Of a stretch of DNA of 40,234 bases, positions 27,679 through 36,704 are shown in pieces. The notes beneath the pieces are model-generated. The model saw only the letters and a list, made by a program, of their open reading frames with translations. It did not search any database and had not been told where the DNA came from. Positions within the stretch are counted from its first letter, which is position 1. Each line of letters opens with the position of its first letter. The position numbers were made by a program, and so were the translations under genes. Source of the stretch: Thermodesulfovibrionales bacterium (GTDB taxonomy: Bacteria; Nitrospirota; Thermodesulfovibrionia; Thermodesulfovibrionales; Dissulfurispiraceae); contig JAGUWD010000022.1 of assembly GCA_020062545.1 (NCBI GenBank), positions 1 through 40,234 of the forward strand, read 5' to 3'.

Positions 27679-30600
27679 TTACGAGTGTTCGCACCACTGC
27701 CGTGCATTCTGGAACATTTTCAGCCAAGGCGATGCCTTAAGGTCTTTCTTCATCTCCTCTGGCATCCATGCCCACTGCCACTTCAGGAATGTCCTTTCAG
27801 GATGGGGCATAAGGGCAAGATGCCTGCCGTCAGGTGTACACAATGCCGTTATCCCGAATGGCGAACCATTGGGATTGAATGGATACTTTTCTGTGAATTC
27901 TCCATTGTCATCAACCCATCTGATAGGTGCAAGTTTTTTATCTATTACTTCATTTAATACGTTTTTATCAGGGAAATGTGCATGCCCTTCTCCATGTGCT
28001 ACCCAGACTCCTAAAACAGAGTCTTCCATATCTTTCAGCATTACTGACGGACTCTCAATAATCCTGACTGTGGCGAATCTGGACTCAAACCTCCCTGACT
28101 TGTTATGTATGAACCTCGGCTGGAATTTATCATCGATCCCCTGCCATGGAACCCAACCGAGGAGTGCCATTAACTGGCACCCGTTGCATACGCCGAGACT
28201 GAAGGTGTCCGGTCTATTGTAAAAACCGTTGAACTGCTCATGGAGCTTTTTGTTGAATCTTATTGTTCCTGCCCAGCCTTTTGCCGAGTCAAGGACATCT
28301 GCATAGCTGAAGCCGCCTACAAAGGCCATGCCTTTAAATCTGGAGAGATTTATTTTTTCATTCAGGAGATCTGTCATTGTTACATCCCATGGTTCAAATC
28401 CTGACAGGTAAAAGGCCGATGTCATCTCCCTGTCGCCGTTGCTTCCTTCCTCTCGGATTATTGCTACTGCAGGTTTTACCTCTCTTTTTAAGATTATTTC
28501 AGGCGTCTGCTCGGGCGTGAAAGGGATGTTGTATGATGGTCCTGTCCTGTCATAAATGACCTCTTTTTCTTCAATGACGCATTCAGGATTTGCCTGAAGC
28601 ATGTCCAGTTGGTGGCTGGTCTCCTCCCATATGTTCCGCAGTTCCCTCATATCTTCGTCAAGTAGAGTTAAGAGTTCAGAGTTAAGAGTTAGGAAGTTCA
28701 ACTTAATTTTTTTCTCTGGTAATGTTTTTCCAATGATTTGATAAGAGACAGAAGAACTCTTAAGGATAGAGATAATTTCATGTTCGTTCTCTGGAAGATA
28801 TTCAATGACCAGCCCCAGTTCTTCAGAAAAAAGCAGTGATATTATTTCTTTCATTAACTCTTGACCCTTAATTCTTAACTCAAGATTCATCTCCAATCCG
28901 CAGTTCCCTGAAAATGCCATTTCAAGGAGCGTTGTGATAAGCCCGCCGTCGCTCCTGTCATGTCCTGATAAGATAAGTCCTCTATCGATCAGTTCCTGAA
29001 TTGCATTGAAGGTATCCTTCAGCAACTGCGTATTATCCACATCAGGGGATTCATCGCCAACCTGTTTGTAGCAGTGGGCAATGGCAGAGCCCCCTAACCT
29101 GTTCTTCCCGTTACCGAGGTCTATGTAAATAAGCCTGCTTTTGCCAGGTCTTTTAATATCGGGGGTAACAACCTTTGTTATATCAGGACATGTGGCATAG
29201 GCAGAGATCACAAGCGTGCCCGGCGATTTTACTGTCTCTACCTCTCCTGATGGATGCACAACCTTTGCTGCCATAGAAAGACTGTCCTTGCCTCCGTCCA
29301 CGGCTATGCCCAGTTCCAGCATCATATCCCTCATTGCAATTGCCGCATCATAGAGATTTGCGCCCTCACCTGGAAGCTTTGGGGCCCACATCCAGTTTGC
29401 AGAGCATTTGATATCGCGCAATGAGCTTATCTTTGCCCACACAATGTTTGTCAACGCTTCGCCAACACTCATCCTTGCCATTGCAGATGGGTTGATGAGA
29501 CCTTTTATAGGCTGTTCCCCAATTGATATTGCTGCGCCTGTTAAACCAAAATGGCTCTGGGCTATAACCGCCACATCAGAGACTGTAAGCTGAAGAGGGC
29601 CTGCACACTGCTGTCTTGCTATCAGTCCTGTGACAGACCTGTCCACTTTATTTGTGAGAAATCTCTTTGAACCCACAGAAACAAGTCTTAATACCCTGTC
29701 GAGGGCATCCATTATTGTTATGTTATCAGGTAGGCGGAAGGGCTGATTATGAGAAGCAATTCGCTCAAGGTGAAAGGTTTTTTGCGGCATATCGCCCAGT
29801 ACCTTTTCGAGGTTTAAATTCTCGATAACAGAGCCGTCTTTGCTATCATAGAGGACAATATAACCGTCGCCTGTTATCTTGCCTATAACGGCAACCGGCA
29901 CCTTTTCTCTTTCGCAGAGGCCTTCGAACATATTGATACTGTCTGAGTGTATGAGAATAGCATCCTGCTCCTGATATTCTGCCCCCCATATTTCCAGTAC
30001 CGAAAGGGTATGGTCGCCGATTATAATTTTCCTGATGTCTATTTTAGCACCAGCGGGATGGATGATCTCTTTAACGACATTGCAATTTCCGCCTGCACCC
30101 TGGTCGTGTATGCTGACGATAGGGTTTTTATCCCCGAGTTCAACACATGCCCTTATAACCCTGTTAAGCTTTTGCTCCATCTCTGCATCGCCGCGCTGAA
30201 CAGCGTTGAAGTCCAGTTCCTCTATATTTTCACCAGATATCATGCTCGAAGCGGCTCCGCCGCCCATTCCTATGCGGTATGCAGGGCCTCCTATCTTTAC
30301 AACCATCATGCCTTTTTCAGGCTCGCCCTTTTCGAGGTGTCTTGCGTCTATTTGCCCGATGCCGCCTGTGAACATTATGGGCTTTATCCATTCCCTGCGC
30401 TTGCCGTCTGGCATTTTCAATCCGAAAGACCTTGTGAATCCCTGTATTACAGGCTCTCCAAACTTGTTCCCGTAGTCTGATGCACCATTGCTCGCCTCTA
30501 TTTCTATCTGTAGCGGTGATGCAAGGTTTTTGGGATAGATGAAAGAGCCGTGCTCCCATGGAAGCGGATAGTCGGGAATGAAGAGGTTTCCAACGCAATA

Positions 30601-31671
30601 GGCAGCAGTGCCTGCAACCACAAGACTTCCCCTGCCTGTGGCATGTACATCCCTTATCCTTCCGCCTGTGCCTGTTTCTGCACCGGGGAACGGGGCAACC
30701 CCTGTCGGGAAATTATGTGTTTCGGCAGTGAAAATTATGTGGTAAGTTGCATCCGTTTCCCTGAAAGGAGACGGCTTTCCCGGATTATCGGGCAATATAG
30801 TATGTATAGTGTAGCCTCTTATGGCACTGGAATTGTCTTTGAAGGCAATGACGCTGTTGTTGGGATTTCTTTTGTAAGGCTCTTTGACGATCTGCATAAG
30901 GCTTTCAGGAATCTCTCTGCCGTCTATAATCAGCCTGCCTTTGAAAAACCAGTGTCTTGAATGCTCGCTATTTGACTGGCTTAAATCAAAGCACTCAACA
31001 TTCGTTGGATTTCTCTTGAGGTCATTGACGAATAAGTTGTAATAATAATCGATATCCCAATCATCGAGCCCGAGTCCCATCTCGTGGTTTATCTTTATTA
31101 AGGCTGGCTTGCCTTCTTCTATGAGTGGAATTATTTTTACCGGTTCGGGTATTATCCCTGTCTCGAATGTTGTTAAGGGGCCGGGATACATGCATTCCGT
31201 CATTCTGTCGTGAATGAGATCCAAAAAGTCTTTTTCCCATAGCCTATCGCCTATTGCCTCTTGCCTGAAAACTAATTTATATCTCCTTGAGCGCTCTATG
31301 CGCTTTATCTTTGTCAGTCCGCATGCGTGACAGATTGAGACGGCATTTGTGGACCATGCAGTGGTGAAGTTCATTCTCGGGCCGACCTCAAAAACTGGTG
31401 AATTGGTGAATCGGTGAACGGGCGAATCGGTTAAAAAACTTGTGTTGGAAAAATCATCAGGCTCGAAGGTTTCTGCCAAAAGCCATTTGAGTTTATTCAA
31501 TTCGGCGTCTGTGAGCGGTTCCGAGGATTCTATATTAAAGCAGAACTCTGTTTCTATATCCTTAATAATGTCAGTGATTATCTTTTCACTGACTGTTTTT
31601 AAGAGAACAGCCTTTTTGTATGAAGAAAGGGCAGGAGTGCGATACATGTGCAAGAGTTCCTTTTCAGGCAT
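27679..31671 (-). CDS. purL: Phosphoribosylformylglycinamidine synthase, single-chain type
   Basis: A 1330-residue enzyme for the fourth step of purine synthesis: FGAR + ATP + Gln to FGAM. FGAM-synthetase domains include TAETHNFPTGVAPFPGAETG and GGIGQIDARHLEKG, with HDQGAGGNCNVVKE and DGGKDSLSMA later. The C-terminal class I amidotransferase carries the nucleophile in GVCNGCQLM, then HGEGHAHF and MPHPERTFL. Length is near the gammaproteobacterial/eukaryotic single-chain form (about 1300). Three short tandem-repeat arrays sit inside the frame (28664-28691, 28854-28881, 31397-31436) and add low-complexity residues. Confidence 0.95.
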   Translation of the reverse strand: MPEKELLHMYRTPALSSYKKAVLLKTVSEKIITDIIKDIETEFCFNIESSEPLTDAELNKLKWLLAETFEPDDFSNTSFLTDSPVHRFTNSPVFEVGPRMNFTTAWSTNAVSICHACGLTKIKRIERSRRYKLVFRQEAIGDRLWEKDFLDLIHDRMTECMYPGPLTTFETGIIPEPVKIIPLIEEGKPALIKINHEMGLGLDDWDIDYYYNLFVNDLKRNPTNVECFDLSQSNSEHSRHWFFKGRLIIDGREIPESLMQIVKEPYKRNPNNSVIAFKDNSSAIRGYTIHTILPDNPGKPSPFRETDATYHIIFTAETHNFPTGVAPFPGAETGTGGRIRDVHATGRGSLVVAGTAAYCVGNLFIPDYPLPWEHGSFIYPKNLASPLQIEIEASNGASDYGNKFGEPVIQGFTRSFGLKMPDGKRREWIKPIMFTGGIGQIDARHLEKGEPEKGMMVVKIGGPAYRIGMGGGAASSMISGENIEELDFNAVQRGDAEMEQKLNRVIRACVELGDKNPIVSIHDQGAGGNCNVVKEIIHPAGAKIDIRKIIIGDHTLSVLEIWGAEYQEQDAILIHSDSINMFEGLCEREKVPVAVIGKITGDGYIVLYDSKDGSVIENLNLEKVLGDMPQKTFHLERIASHNQPFRLPDNITIMDALDRVLRLVSVGSKRFLTNKVDRSVTGLIARQQCAGPLQLTVSDVAVIAQSHFGLTGAAISIGEQPIKGLINPSAMARMSVGEALTNIVWAKISSLRDIKCSANWMWAPKLPGEGANLYDAAIAMRDMMLELGIAVDGGKDSLSMAAKVVHPSGEVETVKSPGTLVISAYATCPDITKVVTPDIKRPGKSRLIYIDLGNGKNRLGGSAIAHCYKQVGDESPDVDNTQLLKDTFNAIQELIDRGLILSGHDRSDGGLITTLLEMAFSGNCGLEMNLELRIKGQELMKEIISLLFSEELGLVIEYLPENEHEIISILKSSSVSYQIIGKTLPEKKIKLNFLTLNSELLTLLDEDMRELRNIWEETSHQLDMLQANPECVIEEKEVIYDRTGPSYNIPFTPEQTPEIILKREVKPAVAIIREEGSNGDREMTSAFYLSGFEPWDVTMTDLLNEKINLSRFKGMAFVGGFSYADVLDSAKGWAGTIRFNKKLHEQFNGFYNRPDTFSLGVCNGCQLMALLGWVPWQGIDDKFQPRFIHNKSGRFESRFATVRIIESPSVMLKDMEDSVLGVWVAHGEGHAHFPDKNVLNEVIDKKLAPIRWVDDNGEFTEKYPFNPNGSPFGITALCTPDGRHLALMPHPERTFLKWQWAWMPEEMKKDLKASPWLKMFQNARQWCEHS
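28664..28691 (+). repeat. 7-bp tandem repeat (AGAGTTA) inside purL
   Basis: Four units: AGAGTTA, AGAGTTC, AGAGTTA, AGAGTTA. On the coding strand this writes part of FLTLNSELLTLLDED, a low-complexity stretch. It is the inverse of the array at 28854-28881. Confidence 0.8.
28854..28881 (+). repeat. 7-bp tandem repeat (TTAACTC) inside purL
   Basis: Four units: TTAACTC, TTGACCC, TTAATTC, TTAACTC. The unit is the complement of GAGTTAA, so this array is inverted relative to 28664-28691, with 162 bp between them. On the coding strand it writes ELRIKGQELM. Confidence 0.75.
31397..31436 (+). repeat. 8-bp tandem repeat (GGTGAATC) inside purL
   Basis: Five degenerate 8-bp units in a row. On the coding strand they read LTDSPVHRFTNSPV, inserted before the conserved GPRMNFTT. 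The purL frame stays open. Confidence 0.75.
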
Positions 31672-31789
31672 TGTCTCTTCTCCTTAAGCGATTATTAAAA
31701 CACAGTCATTTTAACATAAATCCGGCTGCTGCATAAATAAAATGTATGTTAAAATACCAAGCAATCCATTTTCTTAGAGGTGTCCATTT

Positions 31790-33670
31790 ATGGAATTGAG
31801 GCTTACATCAGATGAAGTTATAAAACTTAAGGAAAAAGAGGATATCTATTCTGCGCTTAAAAGAGCAGGCATTTATCTTGTTGCATCATGCGGCGGGAAA
31901 GGCACATGCGGAAAATGCAAGGTTAAAATTGTTGAAGGCGACTGCAATGTAATTTCTTACGGAAAGCTTACTCAGAAAGAAAGAGAGGCAGATATAGTCC
32001 TCGCATGCCAGGCGGTTCCTAAAGGAGATATTCTTATCGAGATACCCAAGGAGTCAAGGCTCGTTGTAGGCGACAAGATTGCCATTGCAAAGACAAAAGA
32101 CCTTGTTGAATATCTGAAATCTTTTGGTGTTGACATAAACCCTGCTGTAAAGAGGCTGTATCTCGAGCTTCCGCCTCCGACCATAAGCGACAACATCAGC
32201 GACCTTGAGAGATTAAAAAGGACTCTTGATGAAAAGGGCATGAGCAACATGAGATTTTCTCACGGCTTTGTATCGACAATGGCTGATACCTTAAGGATTG
32301 CAAACTGGAATGTTGAACTGACATATGTCGGCGGCGACGGCATTCCATACGAAGCTATATTCCTGAGCCCAACTGATGCCTGCAACAGGCGATTTGGAGT
32401 TGCAGTGGATATCGGCACAACTACAGTGGTTGTGTATCTCGTAAATCTCTTAACCGGCGAGATAGTGGATATAGGCTCCACATATAACTCACAGATGAGA
32501 TACGGCGATGATGTTATCACAAGGATAGTACATGCAACAGAAGGAGGCGGCCTGCCTGAATTAAGGGATGCCATTGTTACGGACATAAATACCATTGTTG
32601 ATTCTCTGAAGGAAAGGCATAGCATAGAGGCATGCGAGATAGATACGGCAACAATTTCAGGAAATACAACCATGTCGCACATTTTCTGGGGACTGAATCC
32701 CGGCTCAATAAGGGAAGAGCCTTACATCCCTACCCTTAATCAGTTTCCGCAGTGGAAGGGAGGGACAGCAAAGCTCTCCATTAATCCGCAATCGCCTGTT
32801 TACACAGTTCCTTGTGTTGCAAGCTATGTGGGAGGGGATATTGTTGCAGGAGTGCTTGCTTCAAAGGTGCACAGGAATCCCGAAATAGCACTTTTCATGG
32901 ACATAGGCACGAACGGAGAAATAGCCATAGGAAATAATGAATGGCTCATGACCGCTGCATGCTCTATGGGTCCATGCTTTGAAGGAAGCGGTATCAGGTG
33001 CGGGATGAGGGCGACATCAGGGGCGGTAGAATCTGTAAAGATAGAACCGAATACTTATGAGCCTCAGATAAGCGTTATTGGCGGAGGCCATCCGATGGGC
33101 ATTTGCGGCTCGGGCATGATTGATGCTATATCAGAGATGTTTTTGACGGGTGTAATAGATCAGAAGGGCAAGTTTGTCAAAGGAAAGACAGACAGGATAA
33201 GGCAAGGCGAAGAGGGACTGGAGTTTATGCTTTACAGGGACGAGGTTCATCATAAAGATATAGTGCTGACAGAGGTCGATGTAGAAAACATAATCAGGGC
33301 AAAGGCAGCACTTTATGCAGGAATAAAAACCCTCCTGAGCGAGGTTGGATTTACTATGGATGCCATAGAAAAGGTCTATATAGCAGGAGGCTTTGGAAAT
33401 TACATCAATGTCGAAAGGGCAGTAATATTAGGAATGCTCCCAGATATTCCGAAAGAGAGATTCATATTCATGGGCAACACATCAATCACAGGTGCTTATC
33501 TCTGCCTGCTTTCAGAGGAATTGAGAAAAGAGGCCGAAGACATAGCATCGAAGATGACATACATAGAGTTGTCCGTTTACAGGAGCTTTATGGATGAATA
33601 CATGTCGGCACTCTTTTTACCCCATACCGACATGAGCCAGTTCCCCACAGTAGCGGATATGGTAAAATAA
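31790..33670 (+). CDS. ASKHA-domain protein with N-terminal 2Fe-2S ferredoxin (RACo-like)
   Basis: A 626-residue protein. The ferredoxin domain has C34, C40, C43 and C73 (CGGKGTCGKCK, LACQ). The middle carries a linker, and from about residue 204 the ASKHA ATPase fold (GVAVDIGTTTVVVYLVNL, MDIGTNGEIAIG, IAGGFGNYI). This is the RACo type, reductive activators that reset corrinoid proteins to Co(I) using ATP. Relatives act in the Wood-Ljungdahl pathway and methyltransferase systems, but no corrinoid protein gene is adjacent. Start follows agaggtg. It fits an anaerobic lifestyle. Confidence 0.9.
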   Translation: MELRLTSDEVIKLKEKEDIYSALKRAGIYLVASCGGKGTCGKCKVKIVEGDCNVISYGKLTQKEREADIVLACQAVPKGDILIEIPKESRLVVGDKIAIAKTKDLVEYLKSFGVDINPAVKRLYLELPPPTISDNISDLERLKRTLDEKGMSNMRFSHGFVSTMADTLRIANWNVELTYVGGDGIPYEAIFLSPTDACNRRFGVAVDIGTTTVVVYLVNLLTGEIVDIGSTYNSQMRYGDDVITRIVHATEGGGLPELRDAIVTDINTIVDSLKERHSIEACEIDTATISGNTTMSHIFWGLNPGSIREEPYIPTLNQFPQWKGGTAKLSINPQSPVYTVPCVASYVGGDIVAGVLASKVHRNPEIALFMDIGTNGEIAIGNNEWLMTAACSMGPCFEGSGIRCGMRATSGAVESVKIEPNTYEPQISVIGGGHPMGICGSGMIDAISEMFLTGVIDQKGKFVKGKTDRIRQGEEGLEFMLYRDEVHHKDIVLTEVDVENIIRAKAALYAGIKTLLSEVGFTMDAIEKVYIAGGFGNYINVERAVILGMLPDIPKERFIFMGNTSITGAYLCLLSEELRKEAEDIASKMTYIELSVYRSFMDEYMSALFLPHTDMSQFPTVADMVK

Positions 33671-33673
33671 AAC

Positions 33674-33871
33674 ATGAGCGAATACTCAAAATTTAGTTCT
33701 GAAAACAATACCGAGTTTATCTGTCCTGCATGCGGTGCTGTCCTTACGGAACAGGAGCGCGTTGAAGGCGGCTGGAACTGTAAATGCGGCGATTTCGTTC
33801 CTGAAAGCATGGCAATAAACCCTTACAAAGGCTTATCAAACCAGCATAAACAGAATGCAGGATGGAGATAA
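33674..33871 (+). CDS. Small zinc-ribbon protein
   Basis: A 65-residue protein with CPACG and, after 17 residues, CKCG, likely a single zinc ribbon. It starts 3 bases after the RACo-like gene, so it is in the same operon. Role unknown. Confidence 0.55.
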   Translation: MSEYSKFSSENNTEFICPACGAVLTEQERVEGGWNCKCGDFVPESMAINPYKGLSNQHKQNAGWR

Positions 33872-33960
33872 ATAACAGTCTCTTTTTCGGGTAATTTTCA
33901 CATCCATCCTTTCATGAAAGCTGATATAATCTTCCTATAGCTGAAGCACAGGGGGATAAT

Positions 33961-35064
33961 ATGCGATATTTTGTGAAGGTTTTTATTTTTGCCGTCATTA
34001 ATATATTCCTGTTTGCCGGATTATCCCACGCTAAAAAAGTTACCTTTGTAAAAGAATACACATATCAGGCAAGCGAGCTTGACAGTAAGGCGTCATGCAG
34101 GACTATTTCGCTTGAGATGGTAAAGAGACTGCTTCTTGAAGAATTAGGAACATATCTGATAAGCGAGACAGAGGTTAAGGATTTTAAACTCACAAAAGAC
34201 CAGGTAAAGACTTACAGCGCGGGAATCGTAGGCGCTGAGATTATAGAGGATAAATGGGACGGAAAGACCTATTGGCTCAAGGCAAAAGTCTCGGCAGACC
34301 CGAAGGAAGCAGCAAAGGCATTAAAGAAAATCATTGATGACAAATACCAAGCAAAGCAGCTTGAGGAAACCCGTAAGAATGCAGAAGAGTTGACAAAAGA
34401 AAATGAGAGGCTCAGAAAACAGCCTGAGGTGTTGGCAAAATCCAAGAAGCGCAATACAAAGGCAGAGGCAAAAAGGGTAAGGGACTATGAAGAAACAATA
34501 AAAGGGCTTAATGCGGTTGAATGGTTTGAGAAGGGCTATGAGGCAGCTACAGCAGAAAGATAGCAAGAAGCCATAGAAGCATCCACTAAAGCCATTGAAC
34601 TTAAGCCTGATTTTGCTGCTTACGGTATCAGATCATCTGCTTATTATGGTTTGGGCAACTATCAGGAGGCAATCAAGGATTCTACTAAAGCCATAGAACT
34701 CAATCCAGTTGATGTCGGGTCTTACATAATCCGAGGTGTTGCTTATGAGAGTATAGGCAACTACCAGCAGGCAATAGAGGACTACACTAAGGTCATTGAA
34801 CTTAAGCAGGATGGTTTGTTTTACTATAAGCGGGCAATTGCTTATGTTAGATTAGGTAACCATCAACAGGCAATCAAGGATTTCTCTAAAGCCATAGAAC
34901 TTAAGCCTGATATGGCAGAGGCTTATTTGGGCCGTGGAATTGCTTATTTATATTTAGGCAACTACCAGAACTATCAGGAGGTGTTAAATGACTTTAAAAT
35001 AGCAGCGAGACTGGGGAATAAGGATGCGCAGGACACACTGCTTAAAACGAGCGAGCGGTGGTAG
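33961..35064 (+). pseudogene. Exported TPR-repeat protein with internal amber codon
   Basis: The first open stretch (33961-34563, 200 codons) has a signal peptide (about 1-25), a charged mature domain (KKVTFVKEYTYQASELDSKA ... AEIIEDKWDGKTYWLKAKVS) and a coiled coil. It stops at TAG (34561-34563). The same frame then continues to 35064 with four TPR units (GLGNYQEAIKDSTKAIELNP, SIGNYQQAIEDYTKVIELK and others). The codon falls within the first TPR (AER-stop-QEAIEAS, where Tyr is expected), so one substitution explains it. TATAAT with an upstream TG (33922-33930) serves as promoter. It may be a pseudogene or use readthrough. Confidence 0.75.
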
Positions 35065-35149
35065 GAAAAATTCAACTATGCTTGACTATAAACAAGTTAT
35101 GTGTAATTGTTAGGCAGAAATTTTTTATATAAATGGAAGGAGAGATTTT

Positions 35150-35509
35150 ATGACAGCAAAGGAAAAATTAGAAGGAAGAATATATCCTGCAATAAAATCT
35201 TGCGTTGGGAATAGATATAAAATAATTACTGGCATATTTTCAGTATATGCTTTTGTTAAATCATCATTAAATACAAATATTATTACTGAGAAAGTATCAC
35301 TTTATGCGGCATGGGTTTTTACTTTTTTTGTAGTTCATAATTCAGCAAATTATTTTTTTAACGCATGGGAACAATATGGCTTAGAAGAAACCGAAGGGAA
35401 TGAAATTAGTACTGGTAAAAGAATATGGTATTTTATGAGAGCGGAAGGATTTTTTTTAATTGCAATGTTATTGATTATATGGATGGGATATTTTTTTGTT
35501 ATCAAATAA
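35150..35509 (+). CDS. Three-helix membrane protein
   Basis: A 119-residue protein with ribosome-binding site aaggagag. It has hydrophobic segments at about 26-40, 48-68 and 97-117. The second is followed by FFNAWEQYGLEETEGNE, an acidic loop. Codon usage is more AT-rich than flanking genes. No family is recognised. Confidence 0.5.
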   Translation: MTAKEKLEGRIYPAIKSCVGNRYKIITGIFSVYAFVKSSLNTNIITEKVSLYAAWVFTFFVVHNSANYFFNAWEQYGLEETEGNEISTGKRIWYFMRAEGFFLIAMLLIIWMGYFFVIK

Positions 35510-35586
35510 AATTTGCAATAAAAATAACTGAATAAATCCCCCATCCACATTTTTCATCTCCTGCGGGAAGCCGGGAAGCGGTCATG

Positions 35587-35664
35587 TCAGATTTTATAGA
35601 TTTCTCTTCGATGCCCTACTTTGTGAACGGTGACAACTTTATCGGTAAAATCAAGCTTGTACAT
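35587..35664 (-). pseudogene. RelE/ParE-type toxin remnant
   Basis: A 25-codon frame starting right after the antitoxin stop (TAAATG): MYKLDFTDKVVTVHKVGHRR, then EIYKI. VxxVGHRREIY is the typical C-terminus of RelE toxins; the N-terminal two thirds are absent. This leaves the antitoxin without a working partner. Confidence 0.7.
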
Positions 35665-35874
35665 TTACCACTTAAGCCCTAATTCGGCGGCCACTTTTTC
35701 GACTGATGTGCGCTTTTTTGACTTGAGGGATTTTTTTAATGATGCCGCTACCTCCGGCCTCAGTTCCAGCCCATAATCAGGATCAACGACTTCATAGATG
35801 GAGTCTTTTATCAATGATTTAAGCTCTCTTACTGTCATGTCGCCTACTTTTTTATCTTTTGTAACTGTTGCCAC
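35665..35874 (-). CDS. RelB-like antitoxin, partner lost
   Basis: A 69-residue protein. I start it at GTG (35874), preceded by gggaggcgg; a longer frame to 35976 reads through unlikely sequence. The motif KVGDMTVRELKSLIKDSIYE and VDPDYGLELRPEVAASLKKS resembles small RelB-type antitoxins found with RelE. The following toxin is truncated. The retained antitoxin may be a fossil or serve as anti-addiction. Confidence 0.6.
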   Translation of the reverse strand: MATVTKDKKVGDMTVRELKSLIKDSIYEVVDPDYGLELRPEVAASLKKSLKSKKRTSVEKVAAELGLKW

Positions 35875-35950
35875 AATCCGCCTCCCTGTTGCACAATATA
35901 GATAGCAATATTTTAACTTAAACGAAAAATACATACAATGTGGAGATAGA

Positions 35951-36598
35951 TCATTTTTTATCCCCCATAATAACATCCTTGCCTAATATCAAAATCTGAT
36001 CATTGAGGTTTTCCAAGGCTGCGGTTAGGCTGTCATTGACAATGCTCCCCAGTGCCTTTAGCTGTATCGATTCTCCCAGCATGCCGATGATCAGAGATGC
36101 TACACCCGCTTCTCCGGTTGTCCTTGCGACACTGCCATTAGCAGTTCCTTTCCATAATATGTTCCATTTTCTATCATACACCCCGCAGAGCAATTCTACT
36201 GTGGCTGTGTGCTCAGAAAGCGTAGCTCCACCGTATATGAATTTTGTTGAGGGGCCGAATTCAATGATAATTATTCTTTCAATATCAGGCCTGATTTCGT
36301 CTTTTTTCTGAATGAAGGAGACATCATGGAAGGCCTTTTTTAGCGACTCTATTGCACTTGCTTCAAGGGCGTTGCCGACCTGAAAATTAAGGGTGCCGGA
36401 TGGTGTTTCTTCTGACAATAGATAATTTTTCGTTGTGTCGCTCAGGAAAAGACCGACGTTTAACGGCAGCTTTTCTGTCCTTTCCCGAAACTTTACCGAA
36501 TCCTGTTTTACAGTGATGGTACTGGTACAGCCATGAAAAAGGAATATAACAAACACAAGCAACTGCAAGGCTAATAATAGATGTCCTGTCTTACTCAT
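35951..36598 (-). CDS. Lipoprotein of unknown function
   Basis: A 215-residue protein. The signal peptide ends FLFHGC with lipobox Cys at 24. The mature region (LPLNVGLFLSDTTKNYLL ... ASAIESLKKAFHDVSFIQKK, ELLCGVYDRKWNILWKGTAN) has a repeating alpha/beta pattern seen in outer-membrane-linked lipoproteins. It is divergent from cysE. No family is recognised with confidence. Confidence 0.6.
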   Translation of the reverse strand: MSKTGHLLLALQLLVFVIFLFHGCTSTITVKQDSVKFRERTEKLPLNVGLFLSDTTKNYLLSEETPSGTLNFQVGNALEASAIESLKKAFHDVSFIQKKDEIRPDIERIIIIEFGPSTKFIYGGATLSEHTATVELLCGVYDRKWNILWKGTANGSVARTTGEAGVASLIIGMLGESIQLKALGSIVNDSLTAALENLNDQILILGKDVIMGDKK

Positions 36599-36687
36599 TA
36601 CAAATCTATACCAGAGGATTCGGATGTTGTCAAATTTGTACTCCTGTTTTTTATCTTTCTTTGTAAGTCAAAGGCTTAAGAGGTTTA

Positions 36688-36696
36688 TGTTATAAT
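36688..36696 (+). promoter_or_regulatory. Promoter of cysE, near-leaderless
   Basis: TGTTATAAT is an extended -10 (TG, one base, TATAAT). Transcription should begin near 36703, two bases before the ATG at 36705. No ribosome-binding site is seen. Confidence 0.5.
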
Positions 36697-36704
36697 TCAC
36701 AACA

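Noticed and set aside
27390-27707. Longer 105-residue form of the small gene after purL
   Set aside because: The extra N-terminus overlaps the purL end and lacks a ribosome-binding site. The ATG at 27608 has aggagg at a normal distance.
32260-32682. Antisense frame inside the RACo-like gene
   Set aside because: A shadow of a strongly supported gene. It has no own start signals.
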